Shown here: one piece after another, positions 18,335-25,237 of the stretch
Layout: each line of letters opens with the position of its first letter
How positions within the stretch are numbered: position 1 is the first letter of the stretch
Origin: an uncultured Coriobacteriaceae bacterium
GTDB taxonomy: Bacteria > Actinomycetota > Coriobacteriia > Coriobacteriales > Eggerthellaceae
DNA: 31,588 nt
Reading direction: 5' to 3'
Assembly (NCBI GenBank): GCA_900539675.1
Contig: UQDJ01000018.1
Span: forward strand, 1 to 31,588
Position numbers and translations under genes: made by a program
The notes under the pieces: model-generated
Told to the model about the DNA's origin: nothing
Database searches by the model: none
The model's input: only the letters and a program-made list of their open reading frames with translations

Positions 18335-19131
18335 TGAGCTTGGTTATCGTCAACGGCAGCCCTAAACAGCAGAATAGTACCTCGCACGTGCTGATCAATT
18401 ATTTCAAACCTCTACTGGCGCAGGACATTGAAATCCATGAGGTTGAAGTTTCGGATGCTTCGCGTCTTGATTCGTTTGAAGAGGCTTGCAAGCGAGCTAT
18501 TGCCGCGGAAGCATTGATATTTTTCTTCCCATTATATTTGGATAGCATTCCTGGGCATCTGCTTGGGTATCTGCAGGAGATCATACATCGAGGAGGCTTA
18601 AAGAAGGGCACTTCGGTATTCTGCGTCATTAATAATGGTTTTTATGAAGGCGATCAAACACGCATTGCCCTATCTCAGATGAAGCTCTGGTGTGCTCAGG
18701 CGCATGGCGAATGGGGACAGGGTGTCGGCGTTGGTGCAGGGGATATGTATCACTTTCTTAAGCGTGTTGCTTTAGGCCGTGGTCCGAATGAGAATCTGGG
18801 GCGCGCGTTTGATGCACTGGCAGAAGCAGTCAATGGCGCTCTGGGCTTTAAGATCACTCAAGCTGGGTATGGTGTGAAAGCTCATTCGAAAGTAAGCGAT
18901 TTGCAAAGTAGTGCAACGATGAGCAACGCCGGTGCTGTTTCGCGAAGTACTACGATGGCGGGTGCCACATCGGTTATCAATAACGTTTCTGCACCGGATT
19001 TATATGTATCGCCCAACGTGCCACGGTTCATATGGCGCAGCCAGCTGATGGCTTTGTACTTTTATCCCAGAGCACGCAGAAATGGTCTTTTTATTCGTGA
19101 TCTGTTCAAGCAATCACCGCCTGAGTTGTAG
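18334..19131 (+). CDS. Flavodoxin-fold NAD(P)H-dependent oxidoreductase-like protein
   Basis: This 265-residue protein starts with a typical flavodoxin FMN-phosphate loop (MSLVIVNGSPKQQNSTSHV). It continues with a flavodoxin-like core including FFFPLYLDSIPGHLLGYLQE and a GGLKKGTSVFCVINNGFYEG strand-loop. A Ser/Ala-rich low-complexity stretch at about 185-220 separates this from a basic C-terminal tail. It lacks the CxxCxxC segment of its partner. Start and previous stop overlap in ATAATG-like fashion (TAA 18332-18334, ATG 18334), with GGGGGAGG upstream. An electron-transfer or reductase role is inferred from the fold only. Confidence 0.65.
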   Translation: MSLVIVNGSPKQQNSTSHVLINYFKPLLAQDIEIHEVEVSDASRLDSFEEACKRAIAAEALIFFFPLYLDSIPGHLLGYLQEIIHRGGLKKGTSVFCVINNGFYEGDQTRIALSQMKLWCAQAHGEWGQGVGVGAGDMYHFLKRVALGRGPNENLGRAFDALAEAVNGALGFKITQAGYGVKAHSKVSDLQSSATMSNAGAVSRSTTMAGATSVINNVSAPDLYVSPNVPRFIWRSQLMALYFYPRARRNGLFIRDLFKQSPPEL

Positions 19132-19187
19132 CGCAACCGATCAACATATCAAGCATGACACTAAGTAATAAGCAGAGGAGATAGCCC

Positions 19188-20372
19188 GTGAAACAACGTA
19201 TGAACCTTCGAGAGATTCTTCCCCTTGCAGGCATTACGGTCGCGGCGTTTATCTTCAATACTTCAGAATTTATGCCGGTGGCATTGCTGACTGACATTGC
19301 CAATAGTTTTGCGGTCTCAGAGGCTATGGCAGGCATGCTTATTTCGGTATACGCCTGGATGGTCATGATTTTGTCCTTGCCGCTGATGATGCTCGCTTCA
19401 CGTATGAAGTTTACGCCATTGATGCTGCTGGTCGTGGCGGTGTTTGCGTTGGGGCAGTTTCTTTCATCTATTGCCACATCGTATGTCATGTTGATGCTGG
19501 CACGTATTGTGGTGGCGTGTGCCCATGCGGTGTTTTGGTCGATTGCCTCTCCTATGGCGATCCGCGTTGTCAGTGAAGATCATCGTCATCTGGCTATGGG
19601 TATTGTGGTCATGGGTTCGTCGGTGGCACTTATTGCCGGTTTGCCTATTGGTCGTGTTATCGGTTTAGCGCTGGGGTGGCGAATGACCTTTGCGTGTGTT
19701 GCGGTGGTATCGCTGTTTATCTGGATCTATCTGCGCGCCACATTGCCAGCCTTGCCCGCCACCAAGCCTTTTACAGCGCACGAGCTGCCAGTACTTTTGC
19801 ATACCAAGCCGCTCTTTAGTGTATATGTATTTACGGCACTCATCGTTATTGCCTACTACACCTGCTATAGCTATATCGAGCCTTTTTTGTTGCAGACGGC
19901 AGGCATGGATGCCACGACAGTGACGCTGGTTATTTCAGTCTTCGGTATTGCCGGCATGATAGGTAGTGCCCTGTTCTCGAAGTATTATGCCCGATTGCGC
20001 CTGCGTTTTTTGGTGACGGTAGTAGTTGGTGTGGTGGCAGGACTCTTCTTGCTCAAATTCAGCGTCCAGCCCATCGGGGCGGTAGTGCTGAACTGTGCTC
20101 TATTGGGCTTGGCCATGACCGCTTTGAATGTATCGCTTCAATCGGAGGTTATTCGCAATTCTCGCCTGGATGATCAAGCGGTAGCCACTTCCATCTATTC
20201 GGGGATCTTTAATTTGGGCATTGGTTCAGGCTCTGCTCTTGGCGGCGCGGTCTGCACCTATATAACAGTAGGGGATGTCGGTATTGCCGGTGGCCTGTTT
20301 GGCGTTGTGGCTCTAGCCTATGCGCTCATCGTTTTGGTTCCGCGCTTACGAGCCCCGCGCGAAGCGAGGTAG
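19188..20372 (+). CDS. MFS transporter, SotB/AraJ-like exporter
   Basis: This 394-residue major facilitator protein has 12 predicted transmembrane helices and resembles E. coli SotB, a sugar and drug efflux protein. Shared features include AAFIFNTSEFMPVALLTDIA in the first helix, the ARIVVACAHAVFWSIASPMAIR segment, the LPIGRVIG-GWRMTF stretch and SYIEPFL in the second half. The start at GTG 19188 follows AGAGGAG by seven bases; ATG 19200 is possible but less well placed. It lies 56 bases after the flavodoxin-like pair and is the last gene before the rplB unit. Its substrate is unknown. No clear terminator follows, only a repeat region. Confidence 0.85.
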   Translation: MKQRMNLREILPLAGITVAAFIFNTSEFMPVALLTDIANSFAVSEAMAGMLISVYAWMVMILSLPLMMLASRMKFTPLMLLVVAVFALGQFLSSIATSYVMLMLARIVVACAHAVFWSIASPMAIRVVSEDHRHLAMGIVVMGSSVALIAGLPIGRVIGLALGWRMTFACVAVVSLFIWIYLRATLPALPATKPFTAHELPVLLHTKPLFSVYVFTALIVIAYYTCYSYIEPFLLQTAGMDATTVTLVISVFGIAGMIGSALFSKYYARLRLRFLVTVVVGVVAGLFLLKFSVQPIGAVVLNCALLGLAMTALNVSLQSEVIRNSRLDDQAVATSIYSGIFNLGIGSGSALGGAVCTYITVGDVGIAGGLFGVVALAYALIVLVPRLRAPREAR

Positions 20373-20391
20373 GTCTCGTAAAGCCCAACGA

Positions 20392-20505
20392 GGTCAGCTA
20401 GGACAGCCAACAAGGATAGTCAGTAAGGTCAGTCATCGAAGTCAGCCAACAAGGGTGGTCAGAAAAGGCAGCCAAAAAGTCAGTAAGGTCAGCCATCAAG
20501 GTCAA
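20392..20505. repeat. Degenerate direct repeats between the MFS gene and rplB
   Basis: A 27-base unit at 20418-20444 recurs exactly 60 bases later (20478-20504) with 24 of 27 identities. A 12-mer CAGCCAACAAGG occurs at 20404-20415 and 20443-20454. Shorter GGTCAG words fill the rest. The repeats keep several frames open (for example plus strand 20320-20508), but these are not credible genes. Confidence 0.75.
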
Positions 20506-20573
20506 TAGACTCGCTTGAAAGAAGCTATCAACTGTGAATTCTTTGCGAAGAATGAATCGGTGCTCCGTATATC

Positions 20574-20602
20574 TTGATAAATAGCCTGCTCCCAAGTATA
20601 CT
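20574..20602 (+). promoter_or_regulatory. Promoter of the rplB operon
   Basis: TTGATA at 20574-20579 and TATACT at 20597-20602 are separated by exactly 17 bases and match the housekeeping consensus well. Transcription would start near 20609, giving a leader of about 150 bases that contains the 22-base box and two hairpins. This promoter explains how rplB is expressed although detached from rplW. Confidence 0.7.
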
Positions 20603-20624
20603 TCTCGTTTGCGTCTGGCTGTTT

Positions 20625-20646
20625 ATGGATACACCCGGACGCGTGG
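20625..20646 (+). promoter_or_regulatory. 22-base box upstream of rplB, shared with rpsL
   Basis: This is the second copy of the box at 6208-6229, differing only at the sixteenth base (C instead of T). If the promoter above is right, it lies in the 5' untranslated RNA, about 16 bases from the start site. Confidence 0.55.
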
Positions 20647-20661
20647 AAACTCGGAATCGTC

Positions 20662-20742
20662 GAGAATCTTCTCCCAAAGATTCTCCATGGCGGTGATGGA
20701 GTCCACGTAAGCGTTAAGGCATGCATCCGATAAACGCATGCC
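20662..20742 (+). promoter_or_regulatory. Hairpins in the rplB leader
   Basis: GAGAATCTT (20662-20670) pairs with AAGATTCTC (20677-20685). GGCATGC (20718-20724) pairs with GCATGCC (20736-20742), just before the ribosome binding site. An alternative stem GCGTT (20711-20715) with AACGC (20733-20737) uses some of the same bases, so the two states exclude each other. There is no T tract, so translational rather than transcriptional control is the likelier role. Confidence 0.45.
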
Positions 20743-20758
20743 GATAGAAAGGAAGAAA

Positions 20759-21589
20759 ATGGGAGTAAAACAGTACAAGCCCACTAGCCCCGGGCGTCGC
20801 TTCCAGACTGTTTCTGACTTTGCTGATGTAACCAGCACCAAGCCGGAAAAGTCTCTGCTGGCACCTCTGCCCAAGAAGGCAGGCCGCAACAACAACGGTC
20901 GCGTGACTACTCGTCACCAGGGTGGCGGCGTAAAGCGTCGTTATCGTGTTATCGATTTCAAGCGCAACAAGGACGGGATTCCCGCCAAGGTTGCCACGAT
21001 CGAATACGACCCGAACCGCAGCGCTCGTATTGCTCTTCTGCACTACGCAGACGGTGAAAAGCGCTACATCCTTCATCCGAAGGGTCTCAACGTTGGCGAA
21101 ACCGTTATCTCTGGCGCTGACGCTGACATTAAGCCCGGTAATTCATTGCCACTGTCTGCAATTCCTGTTGGTACCATCATCCATGCTGTAGAACTGCAGC
21201 CTGGTCGCGGTGCTGCAATTGCTCGCTCCGCTGGCACCAGCATTCAGCTGATGGGCAAGGAAGGTAACTATGCAATCCTGCGTATGCCTTCTTCTGAAAT
21301 GCGTCGTGTACTGATTACCTGCCGAGCAACTATCGGTGAAGTAGGTAACGCTGAACACGGCAACATCAAGATTGGTAAAGCTGGCCGTAATCGCTGGAAG
21401 GGTATTCGCCCAAGCGTACGCGGTACGGTTATGAACCCGGTAGACCATCCTCATGGTGGTGGCGAAGGCAAGAACAAGTCTTCCGGTCGTCATCCTGTTA
21501 CGCCGTGGGGCATTTCCACCAAGGGTCATCGCACCCGCAACCCCAAGAAGGCTTCGAGCCGCTTGATCATCCGCCGTCGCAAGAAGTAG
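20759..21589 (+). CDS. rplB: 50S ribosomal protein L2
   Basis: L2 is essential for subunit joining and peptidyl-transferase activity. The 276-residue protein starts MGVKQYKPTSPGRR and has the conserved RNA-binding core and the diagnostic MNPVDHPHGGGEGK segment near the C-terminus, which contains the conserved histidine. ATG 20759 follows AAAGGAAG; an upstream in-frame ATG at 20738 lies inside a leader hairpin and would add seven atypical residues. It begins a new transcription unit here, preceded by its own promoter and a long leader. rpsS follows after 24 bases. Confidence 0.97.
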   Translation: MGVKQYKPTSPGRRFQTVSDFADVTSTKPEKSLLAPLPKKAGRNNNGRVTTRHQGGGVKRRYRVIDFKRNKDGIPAKVATIEYDPNRSARIALLHYADGEKRYILHPKGLNVGETVISGADADIKPGNSLPLSAIPVGTIIHAVELQPGRGAAIARSAGTSIQLMGKEGNYAILRMPSSEMRRVLITCRATIGEVGNAEHGNIKIGKAGRNRWKGIRPSVRGTVMNPVDHPHGGGEGKNKSSGRHPVTPWGISTKGHRTRNPKKASSRLIIRRRKK

Positions 21590-21613
21590 CGCCCGATCGT
21601 TTAAGGAGAAACA

Positions 21614-21871
21614 TTGAGCAGAAGTTTGAAAAAGGGTCCTTTCGTGGAACCTCGCCTTCTCGATCGCATCGTGGCGATGAACGAAGCAGGCGAAAAGAAT
21701 GTCATCAAGACCTGGTCACGTTCTTCTACCATCTTCCCGGAGATGGTTGGTCATACCATCGCTGTGCATGATGGTCGCAAGCACGTACCGGTTTATGTAA
21801 CCGAGTCTATGGTTGGACACAAGTTGGGCGAATTCGCTCCTTCTCGTACCTTCCGTGGTCACGACAAGTAA
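21614..21871 (+). CDS. rpsS: 30S ribosomal protein S19
   Basis: S19 binds the head of the small subunit and contacts S13 and the A-site tRNA region. The 85-residue protein has the family start MSRSLKKGPFV and the core SRSSTIFPEMVGHTIAVHDG, ending in FAPSRTFRGHDK. Translation begins at TTG 21614, five bases after AAGGAG at 21603-21608. It lies between rplB and rplV (14-base gap). Confidence 0.97.
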   Translation: MSRSLKKGPFVEPRLLDRIVAMNEAGEKNVIKTWSRSSTIFPEMVGHTIAVHDGRKHVPVYVTESMVGHKLGEFAPSRTFRGHDK

Positions 21872-21885
21872 GGAAAGGGTGAAAC

Positions 21886-22227
21886 ATGGAAGCTAAAGCA
21901 ATCGCTCGCTATGTGCGCGTTTCGCCCCGTAAGGCGCGTATCGTGCTGAATCAGATCCGCGGCAAGGAAGTTGTTGCCGCTCAGGAAACCCTGCGTTTCA
22001 CCAACCGCGCAGTTGCAGAGATTGTAGAAAAGACTCTGAACTCCGCTGTTGCAAATGCAGCACAGAAGGGTGCAGCCAACCCTGAGAACCTGGTCGTTAA
22101 GGCATGCTTTGCAGACGAAGGCCCAACCATTAAGCGCATTCGTCCTCGTGCAAAGGGCTCTGCATCTCGCATCCGTAAGCGCACCAGCCACATCACCGTC
22201 ATCGTAGCAACTCGAGAGGAGGCATAG
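21886..22227 (+). CDS. rplV: 50S ribosomal protein L22
   Basis: L22 extends a beta hairpin into the exit tunnel; changes in that hairpin give macrolide resistance in other bacteria. The 113-residue protein has the expected N-terminus (AIARYVRVSPRKARIVLNQIRG) and the hairpin region RIRPRAKGSASRIRKRTSHITV. GGAAAGGG precedes ATG 21886. Its stop is one base from the rpsC start, so translation is probably coupled. Confidence 0.97.
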   Translation: MEAKAIARYVRVSPRKARIVLNQIRGKEVVAAQETLRFTNRAVAEIVEKTLNSAVANAAQKGAANPENLVVKACFADEGPTIKRIRPRAKGSASRIRKRTSHITVIVATREEA

Positions 22228-22228
22228 T

Positions 22229-22939
22229 ATGGGTCAGAAAGTAAGCCCAACCGGTTTTCGCCTGGGTGTAACCGAAGATTGGCGTAGCCGTTGGTATTCC
22301 GACAAGGACTATGCGAAGAACCTTGAAAACGACCTCGCTATTCGCAAGTACTTGGAAAAGCAGCTGTCCCATGCAGCCGTATCCCGTGTAGAAATCGAAC
22401 GCGCTGGCGACAAGATTAAGGTCATCATTACCACGTCCCGTCCGGGTGTTGTAATTGGCAAGAAGGGCGCAGAAGTTGACGCTCTTCGCAAGAAGCTCAA
22501 CCAGATTGCAAACGGCACCGTTTCCGTTGAGGTTGTAGAGGTAAAGCGCCCCGAACTGGACGCAAATCTGATTGCTCAGTCCATCGCAGAGCAGTTGGAA
22601 AACCGCGTGGCTTTCCGTCGTGCAATGCGCAAGGCTGTTCAGTCTGCTCGCAAAAGCGGTGCTAAGGGCATTCGTATTCAGTGCGCAGGCCGCTTGGGTG
22701 GCGCTGAAATGAGCCGCCGTGAGTGGTACCGCGAAGGTCGCGTGCCGCTGCACACTTTGCGTGCAAAGATCGACTATGGTTTCTGCACCGCAGCTACCCA
22801 GATGGGTTCCATCGGCATCCAGGTTTGGGTATACCATGGTGAAGTTCTCCCAGGCCAGAAGGCTCCCCAGCCGGCTCTGGAAGGCTCCTCTCGTCCGAAT
22901 CGTCGCACCCGCCGCAACAACGATAGGGGTGATAAATAA
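22229..22939 (+). CDS. rpsC: 30S ribosomal protein S3
   Basis: S3 forms part of the mRNA entry channel and its helicase activity. The 236-residue protein begins MGQKVSPTGFRLGV and contains a KH domain with RPGVVIGKKGAEVD at about residues 71-84. The S3 C-terminal domain follows, with GRLGGAEMSRREWYREGRVPLHTLRA. A basic Arg/Asn-rich tail ends the protein. GAGAGGAGG is directly upstream, and the stop overlaps the ATG of rplP by one base. Confidence 0.97.
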   Translation: MGQKVSPTGFRLGVTEDWRSRWYSDKDYAKNLENDLAIRKYLEKQLSHAAVSRVEIERAGDKIKVIITTSRPGVVIGKKGAEVDALRKKLNQIANGTVSVEVVEVKRPELDANLIAQSIAEQLENRVAFRRAMRKAVQSARKSGAKGIRIQCAGRLGGAEMSRREWYREGRVPLHTLRAKIDYGFCTAATQMGSIGIQVWVYHGEVLPGQKAPQPALEGSSRPNRRTRRNNDRGDK

Positions 22940-23361
22940 TGTTGGTACCTAAGCGCGTAAAGCACCGCAAGGTCCAGCGTGGTTCTATGAAGGGTAACGC
23001 CAAGGGTGGTACCACGTTGAATCACGGCTCCTGGGGCATTCAGGCTCTGGATCGTCATTGGATTACTAACCGCCAGATCGAGGCTGCTCGTATCGCTATG
23101 ACCCGTCGCATGAACCGTACTGGTAATGTGTGGATCACGATCTTCCCTGACAAGCCCATCACGCAGAAGCCTGCTGAAACTCGAATGGGTAAAGGTAAGG
23201 GTAACCCTGAAGGCTGGGTTGCTGTTGTAAAGCCTGGTCGTATCATGTTTGAGATCGACGGCGTTGACGAGGAGACCGCACGCGATGCGCTTCGTCTCGC
23301 AATCAACAAGTTGCCCATCAAGTGCAAGATCGTTCACCGCGAGGCAGAAGGGCAGGAGTAA
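22939..23361 (+). CDS. rplP: 50S ribosomal protein L16
   Basis: L16 helps position tRNA in the A site and completes late 50S assembly. The 140-residue protein starts MLVPKRVKHRKVQRG and carries the family core with GKGKGNPEGWVAVVKPGRIMFEI. It overlaps rpsC by one base and is immediately followed by rpmC, whose ATG comes directly after the stop. Confidence 0.97.
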   Translation: MLVPKRVKHRKVQRGSMKGNAKGGTTLNHGSWGIQALDRHWITNRQIEAARIAMTRRMNRTGNVWITIFPDKPITQKPAETRMGKGKGNPEGWVAVVKPGRIMFEIDGVDEETARDALRLAINKLPIKCKIVHREAEGQE

Positions 23362-23565
23362 ATGAAAGCAGCAGAGATCCAGAAACTTTCGGGTGAAGAT
23401 CTGCAGGCTAAGCTGAAGGAAGCGCGTGCAGAACTTTTCAACCTGCGCTTCCAGATGGCTACCGGCCAGTTGGAAAACACCGCTCGCATCAAGCAGGTCA
23501 AGAAGGATATCGCTCGCATCCAGACCGAGATGCGCGACCGCGAGCTCAAGGCTGTTCAGGCTTAG
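23362..23565 (+). CDS. rpmC: 50S ribosomal protein L29
   Basis: L29 is a small helical protein at the tunnel exit next to L23. The 67-residue sequence is two charged helices with the conserved ELFNLRFQMATGQLENTARIKQVKKDIARI core. Its ATG directly abuts the rplP stop, with GGCAGGAG providing the ribosome binding site inside rplP. Confidence 0.96.
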   Translation: MKAAEIQKLSGEDLQAKLKEARAELFNLRFQMATGQLENTARIKQVKKDIARIQTEMRDRELKAVQA

Positions 23566-23591
23566 GGTTCGATAAGAAAGGTTTGAATAGC

Positions 23592-23852
23592 ATGAGTGAA
23601 GAACGTAATTCTCGTAAGGTTCGTCAGGGTGTTGTAGTAAGCATCTCCGGCGACAAGACTTGCGTCGTGCAAATTCACGAGCGCAAGCCGCATCCGGTGT
23701 ACGGTAAGATGGTTAACTCCACCAAGAAGTTCCATGCTCACGATGAGAACAATGAAGCTGGCGTGGGCGACACCGTAACGATTATGGAAACCCGCCCGCT
23801 GTCTAAGATGAAGCGTTGGCGTCTTCTCGACATCGTTGAGAAGGCTAAGTAA
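23592..23852 (+). CDS. rpsQ: 30S ribosomal protein S17
   Basis: S17 is an OB-fold primary binder of 16S rRNA in the 30S body. The start at ATG 23592 gives 86 residues; an in-frame TTG at 23583 is too close to the AAAGG site. The conserved RQGVVVSISGDKTCVVQI strand pair and the RPLSKMKRWRLLDIVEKA ending are present. Its stop codon lies inside a nine-pair hairpin that separates it from rplN. Confidence 0.96.
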   Translation: MSEERNSRKVRQGVVVSISGDKTCVVQIHERKPHPVYGKMVNSTKKFHAHDENNEAGVGDTVTIMETRPLSKMKRWRLLDIVEKAK

Positions 23853-23871
23853 GTACTTGTTGCTTACTTAG
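23845..23871 (+). promoter_or_regulatory. Intercistronic hairpin rpsQ-rplN
   Basis: CTAAGTAAG (23845-23853) pairs perfectly with CTTACTTAG (23863-23871) around a nine-base loop and includes the rpsQ stop codon. No T tract follows, so it is more likely a processing or stability element than a terminator. Confidence 0.5.
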
Positions 23872-23893
23872 AAGCATCGAAAGGGATAAGCAT

Positions 23894-24262
23894 ATGATTC
23901 AAATGCAAAGCATGCTCGCCGTCGCTGACAACTCCGGCGCTCGCAAGGTGCAGTGCATCAAGGTTTTGGGTGGCTCTAAGCGCCGCTATGCTGGCCTTGG
24001 TGACGTAATCATCTGCAGTGTTAAGGAAGCATTGCCCAACGGCAACGTAAAGAAGGGTGATGTTGTTCGCTGCGTAGTAGTTCGCGTTAAGAAGGAAGTT
24101 CGTCGCAACGACGGCAGCTATATTAAGTTCGACCAGAATGCAGCCGTGCTGATCGATGCCAATGGCGCTCCCCGTGGCACCCGTATCTTTGGCCCTGTGG
24201 CTCGTGAACTTCGCGAAAAGAAGTACATGAAGATCGTGTCCCTGGCACCGGAAACGCTGTAG
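23894..24262 (+). CDS. rplN: 50S ribosomal protein L14
   Basis: L14 lies at the subunit interface (bridge B8) and is the docking site of silencing factor RsfS. The 122-residue protein has the canonical start MIQMQSMLAVADNSGARKVQCI and end GPVARELREKKYMKIVSLAPE. It opens the part that corresponds to the E. coli spc operon, but no promoter is evident here, so it is read on from rpsQ. Confidence 0.97.
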   Translation: MIQMQSMLAVADNSGARKVQCIKVLGGSKRRYAGLGDVIICSVKEALPNGNVKKGDVVRCVVVRVKKEVRRNDGSYIKFDQNAAVLIDANGAPRGTRIFGPVARELREKKYMKIVSLAPETL

Positions 24263-24274
24263 GAGGAACATTTC

Positions 24275-24592
24275 ATGGCTAAGATGAACATCAAAAAGGG
24301 TGACAAAGTAAAGGTTCTGTGCGGCAAGGATCGTGGCGTTGAAGGCACTGTTCTTGCAACCAAGCCTTCCGCTTCTCGTGTCACCGTTGAAAAGGTAAAC
24401 ATTGTAAAGAAGGCAATGCGTCCGACCCAGGCAAATCCTGAAGGTGGCATTTCTTCTATGGAGGCTCCCATTCATGTCTCCAACGTTGCACTCGTCTGCC
24501 CGCACTGCAAGCAGGCAACCCGTGTAAGCATTAAGCGTGAAGATGGCAAAAAAGTTCGCGTTTGCAAGAAGTGCGGCGCAGATATCGATTAG
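24275..24592 (+). CDS. rplX: 50S ribosomal protein L24 with zinc-ribbon tail
   Basis: L24 is an assembly initiator of the 50S subunit. The 105-residue protein contains the KOW motif (KKGDKVKVLCGKDRGVEGTV) and the NIVKKAMRPTQANPEGGI segment. Its C-terminal part carries four cysteines (Cys75, Cys78, Cys97, Cys100), a probable zinc ribbon found in a subset of bacterial L24 proteins. AGGAGG at 24262-24267 is upstream. A long, structured 93-base spacer follows before rplE. Confidence 0.97.
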   Translation: MAKMNIKKGDKVKVLCGKDRGVEGTVLATKPSASRVTVEKVNIVKKAMRPTQANPEGGISSMEAPIHVSNVALVCPHCKQATRVSIKREDGKKVRVCKKCGADID

Positions 24593-24613
24593 AATATCTG
24601 CTTGTGCTTATGA

Positions 24614-24656
24614 CCCCCGCCCTGTGGCGGGGGACGCAGGGCCGGAAATCCTGCGT
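24614..24656 (+). promoter_or_regulatory. Two adjacent GC-rich hairpins between rplX and rplE
   Basis: CCCCCGCC (24614-24621) pairs with GGCGGGGG (24626-24633) around a CTGT loop. It is directly followed by ACGCAGG (24634-24640) pairing with CCTGCGT (24650-24656). Only a short TTT follows, so full termination is unlikely. In E. coli the S8 repressor acts at the start of rplE, the same operon position, but the usual S8 site was not recognised here. Confidence 0.55.
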
Positions 24657-24685
24657 TTAATTCATCGAGAAAGGTAAAAAGGACA

Positions 24686-25237
24686 ATGGCTACTCCTCGT
24701 TTGAAGGAAAAGTATGTAAACGAAGTCGCTCCTAAGCTCTACAAGGAGCTGGGCTGCACCAACGTTAACCAGATCCCTCGTCTTGAGAAGATCGTGGTCA
24801 ACATGGGCGTTGGTCGTGCTGCGGGCGACAAGAAGCTGCTCGACGGCGCTATCGCTGACCTGCGTACCATTACCGGTCAGCAGCCTATGGTTACTCGTGC
24901 AAAGAAGTCCATCGCTGGCTTCCACCTGCGTGAAGGTCAGGCAATTGGCTGTAAGGTAACCCTGCGTGGCGACCGTATGTGGGAGTTCTTCGACCGTCTG
25001 ATGGCTTTGGCGCTGCCTCGTGTTCGCGACTTCCGTGGTTGCAACCCGAATAGCTTTGATGGCCGTGGCAACTACACCATGGGTCTGACCGAACAGCTCA
25101 TCTTCCCTGAGATCGAGTACGACAAGGTTGATCATACCCGCGGTATGGACATCACCTTTGTCACCACTTCTGAAACCAACGAAGGCGCCAAGGCACTTAT
25201 GGATGCCATGGGCTTCCCGTTCAAAAAGGAAAACTAA
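24686..25237 (+). CDS. rplE: 50S ribosomal protein L5
   Basis: L5 binds 5S rRNA in the central protuberance. The 183-residue protein shows PRLEKIVVNMGVGRA near the N-terminus, GQQPMVTRAKKSIAGFHLREG, and the C-terminal segment of the family (RGMDITFVTTSETNEGAKALM). An AAAAAGGA site precedes ATG 24686 after the two GC-rich hairpins. A small AATTCTC/GAGAATT hairpin (25237-25255) begins at the last base of its stop codon and separates it from rpsZ. Confidence 0.97.
   Translation: MATPRLKEKYVNEVAPKLYKELGCTNVNQIPRLEKIVVNMGVGRAAGDKKLLDGAIADLRTITGQQPMVTRAKKSIAGFHLREGQAIGCKVTLRGDRMWEFFDRLMALALPRVRDFRGCNPNSFDGRGNYTMGLTEQLIFPEIEYDKVDHTRGMDITFVTTSETNEGAKALMDAMGFPFKKEN

Noticed and set aside
20320..20508. 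Plus-strand frame encoding a repeated QPTR-VSKVS peptide
   Set aside because: The repetition comes from the 60-base DNA repeat, whose period is a multiple of three. The start lies inside the MFS gene in another frame, with no ribosome binding site.
11397..20758. Insertion of the accessory block by a transposon, phage or integrative element
   Set aside because: No transposase, integrase, tRNA site or flanking terminal repeats were seen. The 22-base box is not at both edges of the block, since one copy lies before rpsL.
24614..24633. Rho-independent terminator between rplX and rplE
   Set aside because: The stem is strong, but no T tract follows it, and essential genes of the same operon lie downstream without a visible new promoter.
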